The notes below the pieces were generated by a model that searched no databases, was not told where the DNA came from, and saw nothing but the letters and a program-made list of their open reading frames with translations. DNA of 64,000 nucleotides from Arthrobacter pascens. Lineage in GTDB: Bacteria; Actinomycetota; Actinomycetes; Actinomycetales; Micrococcaceae. Positions 56,748 through 64,000 of the stretch are shown here, piece by piece. A program made the translations under genes and the position numbers. Every line of letters starts with the position of its first letter. Position 1 is the stretch's first letter. The stretch is taken from the NCBI RefSeq assembly GCF_017052465.1, contig NZ_JAFHKT010000152.1, positions 1-64,000 of the forward strand, read 5' to 3'.

Positions 56748-57767
56748 CTACGCTTCCCCGTCGTAGCCGTAAGGGTTGGAGCTTTGCCACCGCCAGTGGT
56801 CCGCACACATCTGCGCGAGGTCCCGGTGTGCGGACCAGCCCAGATCGGCCAGCGCAGCCGAGGCATCCGCGTAGCTGACGGCTGCGTCGCCTGGCCGCCG
56901 CGGCGCGAACTCGTACGGGATCGGGTGTCCGGCTGCCGTGCCGAAGGCTTCAATCACTTCAAGCACGGACGAGCCCCGCCCGGTGCCGAGGTTCCAGCGG
57001 AAGGAACCGGTCTTGGTTTCCAGGTAGCGGAGCGCCGCGAGGTGGCCTGCCGCGAGGTCCATGACGTGGATATAGTCCCGGACTCCCGTGCCATCCGGCG
57101 TGGGGTAGTCGTTGCCGAACACCCGCACCTTCTCCCGCCGGCCCACAGCCACCTGCGCCACGAACGGCAACAGGTTGTTGGGGATGCCGCGCGGGTCCTC
57201 CCCGATGCGTCCGGACTCGTGCGCGCCGACCGGGTTGAAGTAGCGGAGCAACGCGATACTCCAGCGCGGATCGGCGTCGCTCAGGTCAGAGAGGATGTCC
57301 TCGATCTGTTCCTTGGTGCGGCCATAGGGATTCGTGGCGTCCAGGGGCGATTTTTCAATCAGCGGGACGTGCTCGGAAGCGCCGTACACCGTGGCGGACG
57401 AACTGAACACCAGCCGGCGCACATCTGCCTTCTCCATGCTCTCCAGCAGGTTGAGCGTGCCGACGACGTTGTTCCTGTAGTACCACAACGGCTTCTCGAC
57501 CGACTCCCCCACCGCCTTCAGCCCCGCGAAGTGGATGACGGCGTCGAAGCCGCCTTCCGCGAACACCTCATCGACGGCGGCAGCGTCCAACAGGTCGCCC
57601 TCGCGGAATGCCACTTTCCTGCCCGTAAGCTCTTCAACGCGATGCACGGCCTCGACGCTGGAGTTCATGAGGTTGTCCAGCACCACCACCTCGTGTCCGT
57701 CCTCGAGCAGACAAAGCACAGTGTGCGATCCGATGTACCCGGCCCCGCCGGTGACCAAAACCTTCAT
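56748..57767 (-). CDS. galE: UDP-glucose 4-epimerase
   Basis: A 339-residue extended SDR with the NAD motif GGAGYIGSHT and active-site SSATVYG plus YxxxK (NPYGRTKEQ). It interconverts UDP-glucose and UDP-galactose for exopolysaccharide or Leloir metabolism. TAGACT lies seven bases before ATG. Confidence 0.93.
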   Translation of the reverse strand: MKVLVTGGAGYIGSHTVLCLLEDGHEVVVLDNLMNSSVEAVHRVEELTGRKVAFREGDLLDAAAVDEVFAEGGFDAVIHFAGLKAVGESVEKPLWYYRNNVVGTLNLLESMEKADVRRLVFSSSATVYGASEHVPLIEKSPLDATNPYGRTKEQIEDILSDLSDADPRWSIALLRYFNPVGAHESGRIGEDPRGIPNNLLPFVAQVAVGRREKVRVFGNDYPTPDGTGVRDYIHVMDLAAGHLAALRYLETKTGSFRWNLGTGRGSSVLEVIEAFGTAAGHPIPYEFAPRRPGDAAVSYADASAALADLGWSAHRDLAQMCADHWRWQSSNPYGYDGEA

Positions 57768-57774
57768 GGCCCCC

Positions 57775-57780
57775 AGTCTA
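57775..57780 (-). promoter_or_regulatory. -10 element TAGACT, leaderless start of galE
   Basis: On the minus strand TAGACT lies seven bases before the galE ATG, without a Shine-Dalgarno. Confidence 0.45.
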
Positions 57781-58002
57781 GGACAGCCAGCCGCTACCGC
57801 TGGTCCATGACGGCCCCATCGTCCTCAGGACTCCCAATGCCACCAAGGTCCTCAGATGCCACAAGAGTCCCAGTCGTCACTTCATTACCACAAATGCTAC
57901 GATATTTCCGAACATCGCTGCAGGTGTGAAGAGGGCTCAGCTCGGGGAAGTCCAGCATCTGGGGCCACTTCGGCCCGCAGTTTAAAGCTGGGGGTTAGAA
58001 CA

Positions 58003-61000
58003 ATGAACCGTTCCTCGACATGCACGCAGTCCGCAGCGCTGGCGGGAGCCAGACGCCTGGGTCGGCTGGGCATCTCCGCGCTATTGTGCGCAATGCTTTG
58101 CATCGGCGGTGTCCTTCCTGCCCACGCCGCCCCGTCGCCGGACGAACCCTTGAGCGGCAGTGCCACAGCTCCTGCCCCGGCAGCAGATGGAACTGCCGAA
58201 TCGGATGGAACCGCGGCGCCGGCGGAAGAATCCGCGGCCCCGGCAGTCGACATGGAAGCACTCCGGGCGGAAATCGGTCGAGACGGCGCCTACATGGGCC
58301 AGGGCGCCAAGACCCGTGCTGCCATCCTCGAGAAGCGGTACGGGACGCGGTCCGCGGACACGCCGTCCATGGAAGCAGCCAACACGTGGATGGCGCCGGG
58401 CATTCAGGGCCTGGACGTCAGCAGCCACCAGTCCACAGTTAACTGGCCTGCCCAATACAACATGGGCGCCAGGTTCGCGTACGTCAAGGCGACCGAGGGA
58501 ACTACCTACCGGAATCCGGTGTTCGGATCCCAGTATGCGGGTGCGTCGAGCGCGAATCTTATCCGCGGCGCTTACCACTTCGCCCTCCCCAATGTTTCCA
58601 GCGCAGTGGAGCAGGCGAACTATTTCGTGAACAACGGCGGCGGCTGGACCGGGGATGGAAAAACCATGCCGCCCCTCCTCGACATCGAATACAACCCGTA
58701 CGCTTCCCTCGGAAACTCCTGCTACAACATGAGCCAAACGGCGATGGTCAACTGGATCAAGGCCTTCTCCAGTCAGGTTCTGGCCAGGACCGGGCGCCTT
58801 CCGATGATCTACACCACCACGGACTGGTGGAAGACGTGCACCGGAAACTCGTCCGCGTTCTCCCGGCAGCCGCTGCATCTTGCCGCGTACTCGCAGTACG
58901 TTGGCAGCATGCCCAGCGGCTGGGCCACATACAGCGTGTGGCAATACAGCGCTACCGGTCCGTTTGCCGGCGATTCCAATGCCTGGAACGGCACGCTGGC
59001 CACCCTGCAGAAATTCGCGGCAACCGCAGACGGCGCGATACCGGCTCCCTCCATCACATCCCTCGGGGACGTTGTCGCAGTGGACAGTGCCGGAGTTCTA
59101 TGGGACTACCCGGCCACCGGAAACGGTGCTCTCAAGCCAAGGAAGCAGATCGGCAAGGGCTGGACCGGGATCCGGTCGGTCAACGCGATCGACTGGAACG
59201 CCGACGGCGTCCTTGATCTCGTTGCCCAATGGACGTCCGGCCGCGTCAACGTCTACCTCGGCGTGGCGGCCGGCGGATTTGCCACCGGCCCCGTTCTTGC
59301 GGCATCCGGCTGGAGCAAGTACCAACTGACCATCGGCTATTGGCTGAGAGGCAGCTACTTCCCGCACATCATCACCCGCGACGACTCAGGCGTGCTGAGG
59401 CTCTGGCGCAACAGCTCAGGGGCGGGACTCGGCACGGCCACCACGATCGGCAACGGTTGGAGCAAGATCAACCTGACAATGATCGATTTTGACGGCGACG
59501 GGAATCAGGACATCCTGGGCCAAGATCCGGCCGGAGCGCTGCGCCTGTACCGTTCCGGGGGAAATGGCGCCTTCCTGGCAGAGCCTCGAAAGTCACTGGG
59601 CGGCGGCTGGCACAAAATGACGAGCGTCACCGTCACCACCAATTTCAAGAGCTCCGGCACCAATGGCCTCATGGCGAGGAGCTCCGCCGGACAGCTTGTT
59701 TACTACCCCGTGCCGGGCAACTCGGCCTGGGGAACGCCGACGTCCATCGGCACAGGGTGGAACGGCTACCTCATTGCCGGTGGCGAGAACATCAACCTCG
59801 AGGTTGCCGCTCCGCCTGCCCAGCCGACACCATCGATCCAGGCCTCCACCGACGTCGTCACCGTGGACTCGGCGGGTGACCTCTACCGCCATGCGACCGG
59901 CACCGGCACCGTCGGCGCGGGAACCAAGATCGGTGCAGGGTATACGGGTCTGTCCTCCACGCACGTGATCGACTGGAATTCAGACGGGCTCTACGATTTG
60001 GCGACAGTCAGCACCGGCGGAGCCCTGAGTATCCATTTCGCGCTGCCAGGCGGCGGCTTCGCTGCCCCGGTCCAGGTGCTCTCCGGGCTGTCGGACGCCG
60101 TAGTGACGATAGGGCCCTGGCAGCGGGCAGCAAACTACCCGGGGGTCATGGTCCGCGGGGAAAATGGCACACTCCAGTACTATCCGAACGATGCCGGCCG
60201 GATGCTCGGCCAGCCAAGCGTTGCCGGCTCGGGCTTCGTCCGCGTGCACGTCGTGATGACAGATGCGGACGGGGACGGCAACCAGGACATCCTTGCCGTG
60301 GACCACGCGGGGCAGATGCGGATCTACCGCTCCAACGGCACAGGATCCTTCATCGACGAGCCCCGGACGATCATAGGCTCAGGCTGGAACACCATGAGCA
60401 GCATCAGCCCGGCACGGGCCTTTGCCTCGGCTACATCCAATGGCCTGCTCGCCCGGGACCGATCAGGCGAGCTGTCGTACTACCCACTTATTGCAGCCAG
60501 GTTCGGAACGCGGAGTCCCCAGGCAGGAAACTGGAATGATCGCCTGCTATCCGGAAGCGCCAACCTCGTGGCCAGGCCCTCGCTTGACGGCACCGCCGAC
60601 ATCCTCACGATAGATGCTCAAGGAAAGCTCTGGAACAATCCGGCACGCAGCGGCGGGTCGGCGACAAGCGCCTATCTCATCGGCGCCGGATGGTCCGGCA
60701 TCAAGTCCCTGCACGTTGTCGACTGGAACTCAGACGGCGTCGCCGATGTGCTTGCGCAGCGCACTGCGGGTTCTCTGGCTGTTTACCTGGGCTGGGCCTC
60801 CGGAGGCTTCGCCGGGGCTCAGACACTCGCCGCCAGCGGATTTGACCGGACCACCATCGTTGCCGGCCCCTGGCTGAAATCCGGCAGCTATCCAGGGCTG
60901 GTGGGCTATGGAGCTGACGGGGTCCTGCACTACTGGGCCAACACATCCGGCACCGTCCTCGGAGCCCCCGTGAGGATCGGCCGTGGGTGGAACTCATTGA

Positions 61001-61332
61001 CGCTGGCCATGATTGACTTCGATGCCGACGGCAACCAGGATTTGCTGGCCGTCGACCCGTCTGGAGCAATGCGCCTCTACCGCTCCAACGGGCAGCAGGC
61101 TTTCATTGCGGAACCCAGGAAAGTCGTCGGGGCCGGATGGCAGTCGTTCCGGCAATACTCAGGAACAACGGGGATCGGCGGCAGCGGAACCACAGGACTG
61201 GTTGCGGTCCAACCTTCAGGACTCACCTACTACTATCCCGTGTTGCCCGGCGGCACGTGGGGAGCCCGCACACAGTCAGCGGTACTCGGCTCAGCCACCA
61301 CCGTGTCGATGACAACGCCCTCCAAACGGTAG
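58003..61332 (+). CDS. Secreted GH25 lysozyme with three FG-GAP/VCBS-like repeat units
   Basis: A 1109-residue secreted protein. A signal peptide (about 1-43) is followed by an Ala/Pro linker, a GH25 muramidase domain (about 134-345, catalytic D138, D227 and E229 in GLDVSSHQ and LLDIEYN) and three approximately 250-residue repeats (about 351-612, 613-859, 860-1109). Each repeat carries two DxDxDG-type calcium loops (for example DWNADGVLD and DFDGDGNQD). Such repeats form beta-propeller-like modules for wall or polysaccharide binding. ATG 58003 is chosen; the frame extends to 57856. Confidence 0.92.
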   Translation: MNRSSTCTQSAALAGARRLGRLGISALLCAMLCIGGVLPAHAAPSPDEPLSGSATAPAPAADGTAESDGTAAPAEESAAPAVDMEALRAEIGRDGAYMGQGAKTRAAILEKRYGTRSADTPSMEAANTWMAPGIQGLDVSSHQSTVNWPAQYNMGARFAYVKATEGTTYRNPVFGSQYAGASSANLIRGAYHFALPNVSSAVEQANYFVNNGGGWTGDGKTMPPLLDIEYNPYASLGNSCYNMSQTAMVNWIKAFSSQVLARTGRLPMIYTTTDWWKTCTGNSSAFSRQPLHLAAYSQYVGSMPSGWATYSVWQYSATGPFAGDSNAWNGTLATLQKFAATADGAIPAPSITSLGDVVAVDSAGVLWDYPATGNGALKPRKQIGKGWTGIRSVNAIDWNADGVLDLVAQWTSGRVNVYLGVAAGGFATGPVLAASGWSKYQLTIGYWLRGSYFPHIITRDDSGVLRLWRNSSGAGLGTATTIGNGWSKINLTMIDFDGDGNQDILGQDPAGALRLYRSGGNGAFLAEPRKSLGGGWHKMTSVTVTTNFKSSGTNGLMARSSAGQLVYYPVPGNSAWGTPTSIGTGWNGYLIAGGENINLEVAAPPAQPTPSIQASTDVVTVDSAGDLYRHATGTGTVGAGTKIGAGYTGLSSTHVIDWNSDGLYDLATVSTGGALSIHFALPGGGFAAPVQVLSGLSDAVVTIGPWQRAANYPGVMVRGENGTLQYYPNDAGRMLGQPSVAGSGFVRVHVVMTDADGDGNQDILAVDHAGQMRIYRSNGTGSFIDEPRTIIGSGWNTMSSISPARAFASATSNGLLARDRSGELSYYPLIAARFGTRSPQAGNWNDRLLSGSANLVARPSLDGTADILTIDAQGKLWNNPARSGGSATSAYLIGAGWSGIKSLHVVDWNSDGVADVLAQRTAGSLAVYLGWASGGFAGAQTLAASGFDRTTIVAGPWLKSGSYPGLVGYGADGVLHYWANTSGTVLGAPVRIGRGWNSLTLAMIDFDADGNQDLLAVDPSGAMRLYRSNGQQAFIAEPRKVVGAGWQSFRQYSGTTGIGGSGTTGLVAVQPSGLTYYYPVLPGGTWGARTQSAVLGSATTVSMTTPSKR

Positions 61333-61349
61333 CGCCCGCGCCACCGTTT

Positions 61350-63470
61350 CTATCGCAGGGAACGTTCGATGACGTCCTTCAAATACGGAGCCAGCGTCCG
61401 AGCGTAGGTCGATGTCATGTGGTGGCCGTCGAAATAGACGACTACGTTGCCGATGACGCTCTGGCAGCGCCCGCTGGAACAGAAGTATTTGTCCATGTTG
61501 GCGGTGGCGATACTCGGCAGTTTCAGCTTGGCCGCAGCTTGGCTGAGGGGATCCGGCTGGTGCCACTGTCCGACAGTGCCGGAGCACGCCGCGTAGTCAG
61601 GCTCATGGAGGGAAAGGCAGTCCGGCACGGAGCCTGTGGTGGCCAGGGGGTTAGGCGTGTCCTTGAGGACCAGGACACGGGTTCCTGACGAGGCCCACTT
61701 TTTCAGATAACTTTCATACCCTGCTGCGGCGGCCGCGAGGTTGCCGGCGCCGCCCGGAGCCCCTTCCACCGGCCGGGCGACGCGTTCTGACGTCACGACG
61801 AGGTCGTAGGCGTCACCCGACGTCTCCTGAAGGACCCATTTTCCCCACTCCGCACAACCCGCCCCGGCCTCGGCCGTCGAGAACTTCAGCCTCGCGTCGG
61901 TGGCGTTGCAGGCAGAAGCAAGGTACGTCGTAATCGTCCAGCCACGTTCATCCGCGAGGGCCTGAAGGGCCGGCAGCCAGTGGCCCGCATGCGAGTTTCC
62001 AACCAGGGCCACACGCGTGGGCCCGGACCCGTACGTGCACACCGGATGTTCTTCGAACGTCGGCTCGAACGACCAGCAATTGTCGGCGTAGGCGTCAGAC
62101 TTGTCGTTGATGGCGGCTTCAGGAGCCGGAGTCACGGGTCCGCTGGGCTCAGCCGAGCACCCCGCCGCAGTGTTTGCCAAGGCAGCTGCGCCGAAGCACT
62201 CGTTTCCTTCCTGCGAAAGAGCCGCCACCTGACCGGCCGACACATCGCTGCGGTGCCGGACTTCGGCAATCTGCCCCACCCCCAGCAGGACGACCACAAC
62301 CATGCCGGCCGTTGCCGCCAGAAATGTGGAGCTGAGCTTCTGGCCGCGCGGGGCGGTACGGAAGCGGTCCTCAACGAACTTCTTGGTCAGCCAGGACAAA
62401 ACCACTGTGAGGGCCAGGATGAAGCACTTGTCCCAGAGGCTCAGGCTTCCTCCGCTGACGTAGGGGACCAAAACAATGAGCGGCCAATGCCAAAGGTAGA
62501 CCGAGTAGGAGAGGTCGCCCAGGACCCGAACCGGCGCCTGCTTGAGGACCTGTGTCGGGGAATGCCGCTGCTGGGCATCAGCCCAGATAACAGCCGCCGT
62601 TCCCGCCACCGGGAGAAGAGCGGTATAGCCGGGGAATGGCGTGCTGCCGCTGTACAGGACTCCCGCTGCCACGATGGCCGCGATGCCGGCCCAGGCAAGC
62701 AGCGAGTCCCAGGAACGCGCCTCCCTCGCCGTTCGCGAGGCGGCGAACGTTGCGACGAGGCCGCCCGCGGCCAGCTCCCACATGCGCGTGGGGGTGACGA
62801 AGTACGCGCTGGCAGGCGTGAACGCGGTCGCATAGATGGAGTAAGCCAGGGAAATGGCGAAGACTCCGCCAACGAGCATTTGTGCCGACGTTGTTCGGCT
62901 CCACCGGAGCCGGGCCGCAAGATAAAAGACTGCGAAAAACAGGACGGGCCAGACCAGGTAGAACTGCTCCTCTACCGACAGGGACCAGAAATGCTGCACC
63001 GGAGAGGCAGCGTTTTCCGCCGCCAGATAATCGACGGAGCCGGAGGCCAGGGTCCAGTTCTGGACATAAAGTGCTGAGGAGATGATTTGGGCGGCCGTGT
63101 CTTCCCAGCGCGATGCGGGAGCTACGATCCGCGTTGCAACAGCCGTCACTCCAAGGACGAGCAGCGACGCCGGAAGGAGACGCCGCACTCGACGCCGCCA
63201 GAAAACTGCCAGGTCACGTCCAGTCACTGGTGGACTCGAGAGAATATGGGACGTGATCAGGAAGCCTGAAATAACAAAGAAGACATCCACACCCACGAAA
63301 CCGCCCGTCAGCCGGTTCGGCCACAGGTGGTAGATGACAACCATGCCCACCGCCAACGCCCTGAGTCCTTGGATATCAGCACGGATTCGCCCTGGAGAGC
63401 CCGCGCCCTTACCGGACTTGGACCCCGCTGCAGAAGCGGCTCGTTGGAGCGTTGCGGGATCTGCGGTCAC
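61350..63470 (-). CDS. Acyltransferase 3 / SGNH fusion (OafA-like)
   Basis: A 706-residue protein. Residues about 30-390 are a ten-helix acyltransferase 3 domain (RADIQGLRALAVGMVVIYHLWP, VDVFFVISGFLIT). The C-terminal SGNH domain has GNSHAGHW (Ser nucleophile) and DGHHMT (Asp/His). It probably O-acetylates cell-surface polysaccharide or peptidoglycan. GTG 63470 follows AGGAG and gives the better family N-terminus; the open extension to 63527 is less likely. Confidence 0.9.
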   Translation of the reverse strand: MTADPATLQRAASAAGSKSGKGAGSPGRIRADIQGLRALAVGMVVIYHLWPNRLTGGFVGVDVFFVISGFLITSHILSSPPVTGRDLAVFWRRRVRRLLPASLLVLGVTAVATRIVAPASRWEDTAAQIISSALYVQNWTLASGSVDYLAAENAASPVQHFWSLSVEEQFYLVWPVLFFAVFYLAARLRWSRTTSAQMLVGGVFAISLAYSIYATAFTPASAYFVTPTRMWELAAGGLVATFAASRTAREARSWDSLLAWAGIAAIVAAGVLYSGSTPFPGYTALLPVAGTAAVIWADAQQRHSPTQVLKQAPVRVLGDLSYSVYLWHWPLIVLVPYVSGGSLSLWDKCFILALTVVLSWLTKKFVEDRFRTAPRGQKLSSTFLAATAGMVVVVLLGVGQIAEVRHRSDVSAGQVAALSQEGNECFGAAALANTAAGCSAEPSGPVTPAPEAAINDKSDAYADNCWSFEPTFEEHPVCTYGSGPTRVALVGNSHAGHWLPALQALADERGWTITTYLASACNATDARLKFSTAEAGAGCAEWGKWVLQETSGDAYDLVVTSERVARPVEGAPGGAGNLAAAAAGYESYLKKWASSGTRVLVLKDTPNPLATTGSVPDCLSLHEPDYAACSGTVGQWHQPDPLSQAAAKLKLPSIATANMDKYFCSSGRCQSVIGNVVVYFDGHHMTSTYARTLAPYLKDVIERSLR

Positions 63471-63625
63471 GTGGGAAGCTCCTACTTTTCGGGTCAGGGT
63501 GGCAGTTTTCGGGCAAGGCAATCCCATCTACGATACCCGGTGGGACCCCGCCCTCGCATTTCCAGTGCCGCCGCGGCGGCCGGCTCACGGGGCGTGCAGC
63601 GCTCCGTGCCGCCCCCAGGAGCGGG

Positions 63626-64000
63626 TTATTTCTGCAGCGGTGCTGCGTCCTTGCTGCGAGGGAGGAAGTGCCGCTTCAGCCATTTGCCGACCTTGTGGAA
63701 GTGGCGCTCGACTAGGAGATAGTACGCGTAGGCAAGGAGGTTGCAGAGGATCAGCGACAGGAGAATCAGCTGCCACGCCGACAGCACGGAGTGCAGGTGG
63801 AACCAGATGTACGTAATCACCGAGAAGTGCACGAGATACAGGGAGTAGCTGAAGCTGGAGAGGAAGATGCTGCCGGAGACAAACCACTTGCCGGCAGACG
63901 CCCGAAGGCCGCCCTGGGCGGGGACGTTCCCGGCGTCGGCGGTACGCGCAGCCCTTCCTTCCAGCGCAAAGAACAGGTGGCAGAACGCCACGGCCGACGC
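63626..64000 (-). CDS. Acyltransferase 3-family protein, C-terminal part (cut by the window edge)
   Basis: The frame is open from base 64000 to the stop at 63626. The visible 124 residues include two membrane helices (FLSSFSYSLYLVHFSVITYIWFHLH and LILLSLILCNLLAYAYYLLVERHF) and the basic tail typical of the C-terminal end of acyltransferase 3 proteins. No SGNH domain follows. The N-terminus is outside the window. Same strand as the OafA-like gene. Confidence 0.7.
   Translation of the reverse strand, partial: ASAVAFCHLFFALEGRAARTADAGNVPAQGGLRASAGKWFVSGSIFLSSFSYSLYLVHFSVITYIWFHLHSVLSAWQLILLSLILCNLLAYAYYLLVERHFHKVGKWLKRHFLPRSKDAAPLQK

Noticed and set aside
57768..58002. c-di-AMP (ydaO-type) riboswitch before the GH25 lysozyme
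   Set aside because: Cell-wall hydrolases often have one, but the conserved motif blocks were not found in this interval.
63567..63580. GC palindrome GCCGCCGCGGCGGC
   Set aside because: Simple GC-rich self-complementarity without a T-run or gene context.

Overview
The window is high-GC, gene-dense DNA from an actinobacterium, most likely a Micrococcaceae member of the Arthrobacter / Pseudarthrobacter / Paenarthrobacter group. The evidence is a DUF222-type HNH protein, a fused Kgd/SucA 2-oxoglutarate enzyme, a SigH/RsrA pair, a SAM-IV riboswitch, an actinobacterial bL37 micro-gene, a tmRNA with tag AESKRTDFALAA, frequent GTG/TTG starts and many TAG(A/G)CT -10 boxes a few bases before start codons. 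No phage, IS element, CRISPR array, rRNA or tRNA gene was recognised.

Layout. 1-2000: edge-truncated DUF222/HNH protein, a GlxA-type AraC regulator with an inverted-repeat operator, and a small membrane protein ending at a very strong terminator. 2007-13813: aromatic catabolism. catR-catB-catA-catC (minus) diverges from benA-B-C-D-transporter (plus), followed by a large LuxR (LAL) regulator. Benzoate is imported, dihydroxylated by BenABC, dehydrogenated by BenD to catechol, cleaved by CatA and processed by CatB/CatC toward beta-ketoadipate enol-lactone. 13848-22126: HrpA helicase, HIT protein, Zn alcohol dehydrogenase, rhodanese, Cds1-like PLP enzyme and an MBL hydrolase. 22221-25447: zinc homeostasis (zur, then znuB-znuC-znuA with a perfect Zur box). 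25473-27964: two overlapping CNNM/CBS proteins. 28439-32245: Kgd. 32418-34802: SGNH-like protein, a DUF4097-PadR operon with a paired operator, and bL37. 34829-40184: rsrA-sigH (minus), then DoxX-like, aroA, rsgA and hisN. 40352-45094: SAM-IV riboswitch with a class V aminotransferase, methyltransferase, DtxR/MntR regulator, two crcB genes and small proteins. 45111-51817: PDZ serine protease, tmRNA, smpB, M23 hydrolase, ftsX, ftsE and prfB. 51874-56617: a compact Tad-type pilus/secretion operon. 56748-64000: galE, a GH25 lysozyme with three large repeats, and two membrane acyltransferases, the second cut by the window edge.

Integration. The best regulatory material is the cat/ben divergent region, with several stacked palindromes and repeats, the Zur box, the DUF4097/PadR paired operator and the SAM-IV riboswitch. 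Translational coupling by 1-4 bp start/stop overlaps is common (cat, znu, CBS pair, fts, tad). Several stand-alone genes look leaderless.
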